A DNA stretch of 64,000 nt from Krasilnikovozyma curviuscula (Eukaryota; Basidiomycota; Tremellomycetes; Cystofilobasidiales; Mrakiaceae), in NCBI GenBank assembly GCA_014825775.1, contig MVAQ01000007.1, forward strand, positions 153,960 to 217,959. The letters run 5' to 3'. Positions 1-10,992 of the stretch are shown one piece after another. The notes below the pieces were generated by a model, which was not told the origin of the DNA, made no database searches, and saw only the letters and a list, made by a program, of their open reading frames with translations. Made by a program: the position numbers and the translations under genes. Within the stretch, counting starts at the first letter, position 1, and each line of letters starts with the position of its first letter.

Positions 1-3000
1 GCTATCAAAGAAAGAATGGAATTCTGTGTCAGGGTATGTTTTTATTACTTGACTTGTGAATCGACGCACTAGCAGGTGAGGCGTCGGAATGACTTCACCA
101 ACAAGAGCCAATGCAACTGACTGGAACTCTTCACGATGAGAAGTTCCGGTTTCTTCTTGGTTTTCCATCGGAGCAGGTAGTGCCGAAGCATCAGGGTCGT
201 GATAAAGGAGTTGAGGCAGGATTGAGAGGCCATTGTTGGAGAACACGACTTTTTGAGACGGCAGAGAAAGAATCTGTAGGTATACGATATTGAAGCTAGG
301 TCAGAAACTGGTTTATAAGTAACCAAAATAAGGTTACTTCACCTCGAAGAGACCATCTGAAGAGTAGGTGCACATCCATTGCATGCCTTTTCCCGCATCC
401 GTCATGCTCTCGATACTAACGGGTGCCGCTTCAGCTTCCCCATACATCCAATCATCCCTATCTATACCATTTGACTCCACTACAAACTCTTTCTTTCTAA
501 ACGAAAAAGTCCCACTCGTGTCCGTGAACAGCAGTACTTTGTCATATTTCGTCTGAGGCGACGCAAAGAAAAAGTGCAGTCAGCGAGTGTCGAAGACGGT
601 GAGGAAAATAATTGGGGTGCAGAAATCACAGAAGTATTTTTCAACTCAGGAGTCAACAAAGTAAGTTGTCCAGTGGCAACATCACCCGCAAAGACGCTCA
701 CTTCACCCTCCGAGTCCAGCACAGCGACGTAAGGGTCCTCGATTGACGCTGCTACAAATTTCCTACCGCTCTTCACTTGGATCTTTTTACCAAGACTCCT
801 GTCCCTTCCATCTCCATCAACGATGTTGACGCTTGATGAAGTCACGTGCACAAAGCAGGTGTTTTGGAAGAACTCGGACGTCTCTATTGTTGAATCTGGT
901 ATCCTTCGAATTACCATCAGTTCTCCTTTTGAAGAAGGCGCAAATATCTAGAACACAAAGATGAAGATTAAGTTTCCTCACAAGTAGCTGAGAAGCCTGA
1001 CCGTACGAAAGCAGATGGACTCACTTTAGTATGACCGCCAGACTCGTGCTTTTCATCAATGATCAGAAGCGAGTCTCTCTCTGGCACTCCCTGTGTTTTA
1101 CTCCTTGGAACTCTTATTGACCAGACTCCTTGACTAGAGCTGATAGCTTCAATGCGCCTCTTCTTCCTCGCTGGCATTTCTTTCTGTTTTCAGCCCATAC
1201 ACCGCGTCAGTGGTTCCCAGTACGGTATAAGAGGAAGAGACTGACATGGAAAAAGTTCAATCTGCCACTCCACCCACTACCGCTAACACTGATCAATTGA
1301 GCAGGAGCATTCTTTCTCGTCTGTAGAGGGCTGAGGCCGAATATGCCATCTGAGGTCGATCCGTGATCGGGAATGAAGTCGCAAATTTCAAATGGTGGTT
1401 TTGGTACTGTTGGAAGCATATAGGTGGATCGCTGAGTAGTAGAAGATTTCCAGTTTGCTGATGGTCCGTAGATATCTATTGATAAAGACAATAAGCAGAG
1501 AGCAGATGATCAGTGACTAGGTAATGAACAAGAGGAAGTACGGAACATGCCTTCGTCAAGTTCCATGTCGTCATCATCTACATCAAATTGATTTTCCACG
1601 GGCCTTACAACTTCTTTCCCCAAATACACTTTTGCCAACACTGAATCTCCCAACAAGCTACCCAAAAAGCACAACCCTTCGTCCCCCAAACTCAATACAA
1701 CACTAGTTGTAGGGCCTTTCTCGACGACTTCTTTTGGTCGTATGTTTATCTTCGATAGTGCACGCCCGTCACGTTCAAACTCAACCACGTAGATTTCGCC
1801 TGTTTTAAGGATGAGGATCGCTTCAGGCTCACTCGACGAATTTGACGAGACAAAAGAGAGCCTCGATCCTTCTAGCCTGAGGCCCATCTTCAACTCAACG
1901 GAAGGTTTTAAGTTAGTTTCTCTTCCCCAGAAACCATTCACAGACGTCGCTGTCACTCTTCCAGCTGGATCAACATGAATCAACCCATTCGGACTGACGA
2001 CCATAACACCCGGGATTGCTGTTGGACAAGGCACGATGTATTCACACCCAACAGGTAGACCATTGGCATTCGATAATTGAGGGTAAGACTGGTTGGAGAT
2101 GTCGAGGGTGTAAAATGAGACAGAAACTGGGTCGCGTTCTTCTTCATGGCCGCGTGCTGACCAGGTTGGTGTCGTTGAGTACAGAAGGGCGATGGTTGGA
2201 GATGTGTATCCGGGTAAGAAAGTATAGTCGACTACTGACTTCAGGGTTTGGGACAGAGTAGACAGGGGGAGGAGGTAAGATGGATTGTAAGGTAGCTCGC
2301 TAATAGTGACCAAATATGACGGAGTGAGTATAAGAAGCTAGAGGAGATAGGAATGATGGACTTGCCGTCTCTGAGGTGAATCGTCCTCGTCCATGTCTGC
2401 ACCGCTTGATATAGGTAGAACCGCAAGTGTATCTTGAGGCAGTAGTAAAGTTACGCAGTGGGAGTTGGGTTCGCTGCGAAGCAACGGGATATGAGAACCT
2501 GGATTAGCGGAGGCCTGGTAAATTAACGTTAACAGTCAGCCAGAAATGTCACGTTGACGTGGTTGGTTTGTGCGAGATACAGCGACAAGTGCGCTTACCA
2601 CTTGAGGTGTCCTTTCGTAAGTGTGTAATGAAACTGTCTGCAAATCGTGACCTTCTTCACTCCATTCTAAAATCGCCATCTGAAACAGTCGTGGAGGAAA
2701 TATGGTAAATAGCGGTCGTGCTGCTGTCTGTTGAAAGGTACACATGAAGAGGTACTCACTTTTGCTTCCTCATAACTAATGAGAATCCTATCGAGTCCAT
2801 CTATCACAGTTGAAGGAGTTCTGATAGAAACCATTCCAGTCACTTTCCCATGCAGCTGATGGGCAAGAACCAGTTTGAGCCTGATGGTCTTTGGTGTTGA
2901 CATCGGTGCAACTTCCTGCAAATCAGAAAAAAGGTGTCAATGAACTTGGTAGAGTGATCGTCTCATTAGGACGTAGAGTATAGCCTCAACTACTGACTTG

Positions 3001-3315
3001 ATCTACAATACCCATGTCCAAGAATCCATCTCCGTCTTCTATCCCTTGGTTCTCCTCCTGACCTCGTCGCAGAGCATTATTCTCTTTTGAAGGCGCAGCA
3101 TCTGTCAAGATGGAAGCCTCCTCCCTGACTTCAAAGATCCTGAGGTACCCTTCCCTCGCTACGATCAAATTCGATATCACTCGTCCTGGTGGGATGGGAA
3201 TTCCTAATGAAGAAGGTCTTGAAGGGATGGGCAGTAACGTCGAAGGCGTCAAGTGGGCGAAGAGGGCAAACTCGACGCCTGAAGGAGGAACCAGAGTCGA
3301 CGAGAAGGTAAACAT
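1..3315 (-). CDS. CFT1: CFT1/CPSF160 cleavage and polyadenylation factor, N-terminal part (truncated by window edge)
   Basis: Large WD-like beta-propeller subunit of the nuclear complex that recognises the poly(A) signal and cleaves pre-mRNA. The first exon begins at the ATG whose complement ends at 3315 and reads LVPPSGVEFALFAHLTPST, then NLIVAREGYLRIFEVREE, the usual CPSF160 N-terminus. Later exons read KVTGMVSIRTPSTVIDGLDR with ILISYEEAKMAILEWSEE (about 2920-2620), SVSFYTLDI (about 2100) and PAQLISVSGSGWSGRLNFF (about 1250-1310), matching the MMS1/CPSF A first propeller. About eight exons are visible. The gene runs off the left edge, so the C-terminal propellers are missing here. It is divergent from CSN5, with 149 bp between start codons. 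Family assignment is firm; individual exon borders towards position 1 are not all resolved. Confidence 0.85.
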
Positions 3316-3464
3316 CTTGGTTCACAGACGATGGCAATCCTGTTCCCACGTTGAGGAAAAGAAAAACGAAATTTCGGACCTCTTGGACGTTCGCCCTGTA
3401 CGTCGGTGTCCTTTCAACGCCCAAGGCAGGAAGCTCACATTCTCCTTCTGGAATTTGCCTGAAG
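3316..3464. promoter_or_regulatory. Short divergent promoter between CFT1 and CSN5
   Basis: Only 149 bp separate the two start codons, so both promoters must share this interval or lie inside the neighbouring transcripts. I see no clear TATA box. Inference from gene layout only. Confidence 0.4.
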
Positions 3465-5466
3465 ATGGCTTCAACTTCAGCATCTACTCAGAATGCTCAG
3501 AGCACCTTCATGTTGGAGAATAACGTCCTTCCACTGAGCAAAAGTGACGAGCTCTACCTGTACGATGATGTGGAGCAGAAGAGAATTAGAAAGGAGGAGC
3601 CGTGGAAGAATGAGTTAGTCATTTTTTGCCCTCCTTCTCATTTGGCAGATATCAGAGAATTAGGTGGCTTGAGGTGGACCTTGGGATTGGAATGGAAGAA
3701 AAGTTGGAATCCCACGGGCTGCCTATCTGCGTGATGGATGATTGGCCTGCTTCACCGAATGGATGGCCTGCAACCGGCTCACACCTCTACTTGATGAGAG
3801 TAATTGGCCTGAGCCACTTGCCAATTCTTGTAGTCCCGCTACTCTTTCGTCCAAACGTGAGCTTCTGCTAATCTCCTCGTCCCCCTCCGCCAGCCCAAAC
3901 TATTTCCAAGAAGTTCGAATATCAGCAATCGCTCTCATTAAAATGGTGCGACAGATTCCTCCATATATCTAGAAGACACCAGGCTGACAGTAGTGTAACA
4001 TTCTGGTCTGTGGCATAGGTCATTCACGCTCGTTCAGGTGGCCAGTACGAAATCATGGGATTGATGCAAGGAAAGTTACTCCCATCCACAATCAACGCAA
4101 CTGCCAGCTCTCCAAAAGGTCCGTCTCCTTTTCAATTTTCTAAATTGAAGTCTTGGCCATAGCCTTGTCTTCGTCCGCTGACCTGTTTCGTGTCGCTGCT
4201 CGACAGGCGCTTTTGTCATTATGGACGCCTTCGCACTGCCAGTTGAGGGAACTGAAACAAGAGTAAATGTTCAAACAGAAGCAATGGAGTTTATGATTAG
4301 TCACACTGAACAGAGCGAGAAGGTGAACGAAATCACTCCAAGCTTCATTTGGTTTTTGAGTTCTGATCCTGGGTTATTTTCTGCTTGTCATGGTAGGCGG
4401 ATAGATTTGAAAAAGTTTGTGGATGGTATCACTGTATGTGCATCCACTCGTATTTTTTTCTGCCTCGTGATGTCGGGATTGCTGACAACAGCGCCTCATG
4501 CTCCATTTCATGATAAGCGCACCCTGGTTATGGATGCTGGCTTTCAGGAGTTGATGTCAATACACAAATGACCAATCAAAGATTCCAAGATCCATTCGTC
4601 GCTATTGTCGTGAGTACTCTCATGTATGTCTTTGTCTTCTTTCAGCACTCGTTACTGAGTGCCTCGCCTATTCTAGATCGATCCCAACAGAACTATCTCT
4701 GCTGGAAAGGTGGACATTGGAGGATTTAGAACATATCCTGAGGGGCACAAAGAACCTGGTTCCAACGGGAGTGGTGGATACCAATCGATCCCCTTGGACA
4801 AGATCGATGATTTCGGTGTCCATGCGAATGAGTACTATCCTCTGAAGGTTTCAGTCTTCAAGAGCACCTTTGATGGCGAGCTCTTGAACCTGTTATGGAA
4901 TAAGTATTGGGTCAACACGCTGAGTCAGAGCCCTTTGATCTCGGTGAGCTCTCCTTCTTCGCGTTCTCTTTTCAAGACTTGCAGTTCTAAGAAGACTTTT
5001 CTCGTCTTTTGCTTATATACAGGGACGTAAATACGCGGTGTCTCAGCTCTCGGATTTGGCTGCCAAATTAGATCAAGCAAAGCTCTCGGTTGGGCAACGT
5101 CATATCGTCCCACCACCATCTAAAGCCGACAGGACGGATGAAGTCAAAGTTGAAGGAGAGATTGGTGATACTCCGTTGGGCAAAACAACGATAGATGGGT
5201 GAGTCCATATGCGCTCCTCGTTTTTTTGTGCTGACTTACTGACTGCTTGGAAACTTCATGAATTCAATTGATTCTTAGCATCAAACTTGCTGTCGAAGCT
5301 CAACACCTTCTCATGTCTCAAGTCCTTAAAGATACCCGTAAGCACACGCGCTTCTTCCATCAATGCGTTTGGCCCCCCACTGAGCCAATGATATCGCTCC
5401 TCTCATTTCATAGTCTTCAACCGCCCTAGATGTACCCACCCGTCTCATACCCCCAGTTCAGCATAA
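3465..5466 (+). CDS. CSN5: COP9 signalosome subunit 5, JAMM metalloprotease
   Basis: Zinc isopeptidase of the COP9 signalosome that removes NEDD8/Rub1 from cullins. The start ATG at 3465 gives [20 protein letters not shown], then [19 protein letters not shown] joined over a 280-nt intron (3614-3893) to [18 protein letters not shown]. The active-site Glu is in [11 protein letters not shown]. The metal motif reads [17 protein letters not shown] once an intron is removed that cuts the Ser codon between the two histidines (T before the intron, CG after it), so the JAMM centre is intact. [11 protein letters not shown] and [14 protein letters not shown] follow as in the family. The C-terminal exons are short, and the TAA at 5464 follows the last splice. 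Family assignment is firm. Confidence 0.87.
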
Positions 5467-5893
5467 ATCATTCCATATGAAGTGGACGAATACGCAGGCC
5501 AATTTTCATGGCAAATACTGTTTATGGCATCAACGAGACGAAGAAAAAATTTGACGGAATTTTTCATCTTCTTCATCATGTTAGGGAGTTTCTTCCCGAG
5601 CGTTTGACGCTATGGTGCGCTCATTCGAGAGGAGAGTTGTGCTTTACGTCGTCAAGGGCGAACCTTGTTTACTTAGATTAAAACCCCGCTTTATGTTATA
5701 TTTTTAAAGAGAATACGTGACTTTTCGACAAGCTAGGTACCAGGTAGCGTCTGTTCTTAGTAGTTCTTGATCTCTATCACCACCTACCGCGTCAAGAAAA
5801 AGCGACGATCTTCGTCGAGTGTAGCGAATAGACAAATTGATTTTGCGTGCGACCGTCGTCAACTTGGTAAAGTCCATCAAACGAACATTGTCA
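5467..5893. other. Intergenic, CSN5 3' end to esterase 5' end
   Basis: This stretch holds the CSN5 3' region and the leader of the next gene. No conserved coding segment or RNA gene is seen. Confidence 0.4.
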
Positions 5894-7679
5894 ATGAATG
5901 CGGTACGTCTTTGATCCCTGCCTCTCTCCCCATCTCTTTCCCTCAGGTCTGTACTGATATCCATCCACATTTCTCAGGCTATAGCAAAAATCCAGCAGCT
6001 CCTCACGAGGAAGCAGCACCAGCAGCAGGCGGTCCTCTTGATTTTCCTCCTCGTGGCTCTCGCTTTGTTCTTTATGCCTCGAAAGAGCATGTGGTATTTG
6101 CCCTTTGGGGGTCAGAGGAAACCTGTATTGGACGAAGTGATACGGTGGGAAGGTCGATGGCAGGAGAGCAACATTGCTTCCTGGTCAGTGGTGTTCTTAT
6201 GTTTTAGTGACGATGGGATGTTTCATACCTTTTGAGGAAAGAACTTCCCAGAGTTCATGCTGCTAGAGGACTTATACACTAAACGCTGACTACTCTCTAT
6301 GATTTGTCTTGTACATCTCTCTCAGGGCAGGATCATCTGCTCAGTTCAGCATCGAAGAGTCCTTCGTCCTATCAATACCGTTCGGTTCAGAAACATCGGA
6401 CCGGCCGTTCTCAGTCAACAGAGGAGCTCCATCCAACATAGCTGTATCAATAAACTCACAGGAGCCAGAGTTTTTCAAGATCGAAGGCGAAGAGGTTGTA
6501 GAGGTCTCAACAGAGGGACACAGCGTCGGCTCGGATGGACGACTGCAGGTTGAGGTGATGGCAGTAGATTGGCTATCAAATGTACAATTAGATGTAAAAA
6601 AATTGAAGACGTTGAACGTGAGTTTTGTCGCATCGTCGTCCAGGCTGATACACTCATCAATCTACCTTCCGTATCTACAACAGGCGGGAGGCATCTATCC
6701 CCCGTTAAGACTGGAAAGTGAGGACAAACGATTTTTATTCATTGGAGACTCATTGACGTGAGTGAGATTGTAAAAGCTGTGAAGATGGAATGTTGCGGCC
6801 CTCCGCCGCTGACATCCCTTTGCCATTTGACAGCGCTGGTTACCAAGCAGCGTCCGCAGATCCAGCAACAGGGGAAGTAAACGCATGGAACTGTTACGCT
6901 ACTGTGGCCTCCAAAATGCTGGGTGTGAGGCATTCCATCGTCGCTATGCGTGAGCTCTGGAGTACCATTACACAGTAGAGGGAATTTTCCGCGCTAACAC
7001 CGTCTTACTGCTCGTTTGCAGCTGGTATCACACTACTAGACATGAAGTCTGGAATTAAAGGGATGGTATCTCAATACTTTCTTTCCAGTCCGCAGAACAT
7101 CCACATACCGACTCCAGAGAGCGTCAGCAAATGGGACTTCGGTAGAGAGGAAGGTCCAACCCACATCTTCATTAATCTTGGTAGGAACAAGTTTTCTGCC
7201 TAGCTCAAGTAATTGGCGTCCCCTGATTGCATTATGATTCTGATTGTAGGCACGAATGACTTGGGGAAGATCTCCGGACTCACACCTGATCACTACATCA
7301 CGACGTTTGGTAAATTTGTCAAAATGTTGAAGTCAAAACATAAAAAGACTCTCAAGGGTCTATATATTATCAGTCAGTTTCACTGATTTCGTCGCAATTT
7401 CGCGTAGTCTACTAAAGTGCGCATCTGCCCTTTTCTCTTCTTGTTTGGACAGATCCATTTGGCTATTTCCCATCTGAATCCCCCAAAGAGAGAAAAGGGA
7501 TCTTCGAGCCTTTCATGGAAGATTTTGCCGCAAGTTGGCCAGGGTCGCTGAAGTTTATCGAGACGAAAGGATGGATCGACCATACATTGATGCAGGATGG
7601 GCTGCATCCAACTGTTGAAGGTCATAGAATTATTGGGGTAAAGCTGGCGGAATGGATGGATACCAGAGGTGGAATATGA
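5894..7679 (+). CDS. Membrane-anchored SGNH (GDSL-type) carbohydrate esterase
   Basis: Predicted serine esterase of the SGNH fold, with the layout of CE2-type deacetylases: an N-terminal beta-sandwich-like part, then the hydrolase. After a tiny first exon (ATG at 5894) the protein has one hydrophobic helix, AVLLIFLLVALALFF, following a Lys/Gln-rich start. This suggests a type II membrane or signal-anchor protein working in the secretory pathway or at the wall. Block I reads RFLFIGDSLTAGYQ, with the nucleophile Ser. An intron splits the Thr codon right after that motif. FINLGTNDLGKISG supplies the Asn/Gly block, and DGLHPTVEGHRIIG carries the catalytic Asp and His near the end. Substrate unknown; acetylated polysaccharide is an inference. 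At least five introns. Confidence 0.72.
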
Positions 7680-7951
7680 ATTTTGTATGGACGACATTCC
7701 TATTGTCATTGCACCCCAGCGGAGGGTGAAAGTTGGCCTTCTGAGCTTTTTCTGTTTCAACATCTCGTCGTCATCGGAATTTCTTAACAGGTCTATCAAA
7801 TAAATACTGAGATTGTTGCTAGTAACTACCAATTCTTTTTAATAAACAACTTGTTCGAGCACTTAGTGCTGAGTGAAGACGAGGCGAGCTTCTGACCGCC
7901 AAAGACCTATCTTCGAAGTCCTCTCTCTACTACAACTTCTTCTCTAAAAAA

Positions 7952-8963
7952 ATGCCCTCTCAAGTGGTGGGTAATGAAATTGTACGTTGTCGTTGCCTTT
8001 TCCTTTCGAAACGGTTGCCTTCCAAGCTCACACGACGATTTCCTGATCCCCGTTTTGCTCCTTGCTCTACGCTTGTGCTCGCTTTCACTGGCGGCTGATT
8101 CTTCTGCTTCTACAGTTCTTGAAACTGATGCAAGAGCTGATTGTAGGATCGAAGGAGCATGGCTCAGTATGGGTGACACAGAAGCGAAGTCAGTCCTCGT
8201 TTTTCGCTGTTTCCTTTCACACCTCACCTCAGCCCTTCCCGGGCTCAAAATGCTAATCTTGCTTTCACTTGTTCTTCTTCGTGTCTTATTTAACATTTTA
8301 TAGTGACGTACGAAAGTACAGAGGTTGCGACTGGGGAGGACACTCAAATGAAGGATGTGGCTTCGACGTCCACCAAAGAGTACCCATGTGTGGTGAAGGC
8401 AACCAACGGAGAAGCTAAATTCTCTACTTCTGTAGGTAACTTTTTCATTTTTGTGTCTTACTCACGGTTATGAGGTCAAGTGAACACTGACCATTTCTCT
8501 AAATTTACTTCCATGTTGCTTCTACCACTCAATACAGGTCTTGCCTCAAGACTTCCTCACTTTCTCACAAGCATATGGTACACTACTAAAAGCTTCATTC
8601 GCACCATCGCTGAAGAAGAGGGATAAGAAAAAGGAAAAGGCTAGAGAAGCGGCCCAAAATGAGAAGAGGAAAAAACTGTTTGCGAAGGTCATTGACGTGC
8701 CTCTTAAAGGGAAGAGAGGATCAGGTCGAAGTGGTAAGTGTTTGATGGTCACATTTTTCGTGGTAATCGGATCGTATCTCGTTTTGGGGAAGATTGCGCT
8801 GACAGGATCTTTGATCAACTTGTATTCTCCCCGCTTGTCGCTGAAATCATCAACCACAGCTCGCCAACGTAAAGTGAAAGCGGCCAAGAAACTTGACGAA
8901 GCTAAAGAACATGTGCTAGCGAAAGAGGAAGCCAAGAAGGCGGCAGCGGCTTCGTCAATATGA
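7952..8963 (+). CDS. SRP14: Signal recognition particle subunit SRP14
   Basis: Small Alu-domain protein of the signal recognition particle, which slows elongation while ribosomes are targeted to the ER. The model is MPSQV followed by FLKLMQELIVGSKEHGSVWV and TQKRMTYESTE, then YPCVVKATNGEAKFSTSV, then LPQDFLTFSQAYGTLLKASF and LKKRDKKKEKAREAAQ. The SVWVTQKR strand, the KATNG loop and the SLKKRDKKK end are the SRP14 hallmarks. A basic Lys/Ala-rich extension of about 60 residues follows the conserved domain and ends at the TGA at 8961. There are four introns. The donor of intron 1 is ambiguous: GTGGGT at the fifth codon gives the best reading frame. Confidence 0.82.
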
Positions 8964-9870
8964 GTCGTGAGAGTGGTTGTAACATTACACAGGTTAATTG
9001 TGCAATTGAACGGATGCAAGATTTCATGAACTCTATCACGAAAAGTAGTTTGAAACTCTTCTAAGCTTCGTTTTTCGCAGTTTTTTTCTCCCCGTCCGAT
9101 TTCAAAATGAGCAAACATTTCATTATATCTATAGCAAAAGTCACCTACGTGACATTTATATCTCAACGTGATCGGAAGCAAAAGATCTTTCTGAACAAGT
9201 TCATCCTTTGGATGAGTGACACAGGGCAGATGACACAGACCCAGAGCTCATTGTCCTTAGCATCTACTTTAGATTCCATTTGGAGCGCTCTTCATCATAT
9301 TTCCCCCCTATCAACAAAAGCCAAAGCTATTACCAAGTCAGGATGAGATAAAATTCTGGGGTTTTTGATGGTTGCGATGAGGAAGAAGGCTGCGAAGGAA
9401 GAGATGGATGTTGATGGTCAAAATTAGCGATGCTATTATTGATGTTTACCACTCAAAAACTTTGATTTCAGTAGTTATTTGACCTGTCTAGTTTGGACGG
9501 AGGAGAAAGGAGACTTAGTATAAAGTGTATCTGAGGAAGCCAGCTGGCCTTCATTGCCCTATTTGAATCTGAGATGACTTCTTACTTTTTGCGTCAGGAG
9601 CGTGCGCGACTTGCGATCCACATTCATGAGGAGAACAAAAGTGTTCCGAAGCCCATGGTAAAAATACAAATAATGTTGATTTGTTCACCGTGGTGCTATA
9701 ATGAATGTGTAAGTGTTTCTATCGCAAAGGAACCTAGCTCGACGTAGCGATGGACATTGAATGATGCAAAGCTACGCTAGCAGAGCCGTAATCATCACCT
9801 TCAAAGAACTTATCAGGTAAGACATCGTTTGCATAGAGTTGCGCGGTGCTGTGAGGAGTCGGCACTTACC
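8964..9870. other. Convergent intergenic region, about 0.9 kb
   Basis: It lies between the ends of SRP14 and the small Lys/Ala-rich gene. The longest open frame (9107-9346, plus) has no recognisable motif. I see no RNA gene or repeat. Confidence 0.4.
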
Positions 9871-10431
9871 TCACTTTTTCGCAGCTCCCAAGAGCCAACC
9901 TTTCAATCCCTTCCCTTCCTTGGCCTGAAGATCTGCTTTTGCTCTATCCTTTTTGGCTGCCGCTTCGATAACTTTCTCCTTCTTCTTTCGCTCTCTTTCT
10001 TTGGCAGCTTGGGCTTTCTTGACGGCGGCGGCTGAAGGTGCTGGGGTTGGTAGCTGGACGTTGAAACGGGAAGTTTTGGAAGTTGGTGGGCTGGGAACGA
10101 TAGATTAGAAACAAGATTCAGTATTTTTGTCATCCTGCAGAAGCTGTAGAGCCCAAGAAGTAGATCAACCCACCGAGTAGACTCGTTCTTTTTGGTCACT
10201 GCCTTTGCCAACTCTCGATCCAACTTAGTCTTCTTGAAGGAAAGTTGAACTTCGATGGCAGGAGTCGATGCCCGAGGGCACGATGTAGATGCTGTCGTGC
10301 TCGAAGCCTTGTGCATGTTGAGGTAGGGATTGATTTGCCAGGTTTTAAGTACAAGTGGCTGGAAGGGCCAGAAAGAGGCGGAGAAGCACCATGCTTACCT
10401 GAGAGTGCAGATTGCTATCTTTGAGAACCAT
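9871..10431 (-). CDS. Small Lys/Ala-rich protein of unknown function
   Basis: Three exons join cleanly at GT-AG borders. The first (ATG complement at 10431) reads MVLKDSNLHSQ. The second contains IEVQLSFKKTKLDRELAKAV and TKKNESTR. The third reads RFNVQLPTPAPSAAAVKKAQ and runs into a strongly helical charged stretch rich in Lys, Ala and Glu, ending GKGLKGWLLGAAKK. The product is about 125 residues, very basic, and probably a long helix in its second half, which might suggest an RNA- or ribosome-associated role. I do not recognise the family. It shares a 561-bp divergent spacer with APC8. The open frames and the matching splice phases support a real gene. Confidence 0.55.
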
Positions 10432-10992
10432 GACTGTCTGAAATACTGAGTGCTGGTGCTGATTTACCTTAAGAAATACTGTATTTCCGATTTTTAAGTT
10501 GATAGTTGGGTGATTATGAAAAAAATCAGTCGCGAAAGTGCATCCCCTCGGCTGCGCCGTATACACACATTTGTGATCAGATGGAGCTTTGCCTCTGCCA
10601 CGCCCATATCAAGATTTATCTCCTCCCAATCACTTTCCCCTCAAATTAACGGATTTTCCCAGGATTTCGTCTCATTTCACCGTGCCTGGGCTTGTTTTCC
10701 AAGTTACGCCAGTCCCGCACCCACTTAAAGCAACAAAATCTCATTTTGCTTACTGAGTACGGTGAAATCAGCTTATTACCATACCAGGTTACTCAATCAG
10801 TTTGATATCCTTTTCCAGGATCAGTGTTCATCCTTTTTCTCCCATTGTAGCCAGCTCAGTATGTCCTTTTTCTTTGTCAAGACCATACTACCGCCCCTAA
10901 TTATCTTCTGTCATATTGTTAGAGAGACATCTTTGTCGCTTGATAGTGCTTAGAATTCCTGGGACGACCAGAGCTGAGCAGCAGGTTGAAGG
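10432..10992. promoter_or_regulatory. Divergent spacer between the small basic gene and APC8
   Basis: 561 bp with no conserved coding block. It should hold both promoters. No specific element could be named. Confidence 0.35.

Noticed and set aside
4221..4571. CSN5 seemed to lose its JAMM motif in the open frame
   Set aside because: Removing two introns (one after SEK, one inside the Ser codon) restores [15 protein letters not shown], so the enzyme is intact.
8546..9181. 211-codon minus-strand frame opposite SRP14
   Set aside because: It is the complement of the Lys-rich SRP14 exons (giving Phe/Ser/Leu-rich text) and crosses SRP14 introns.
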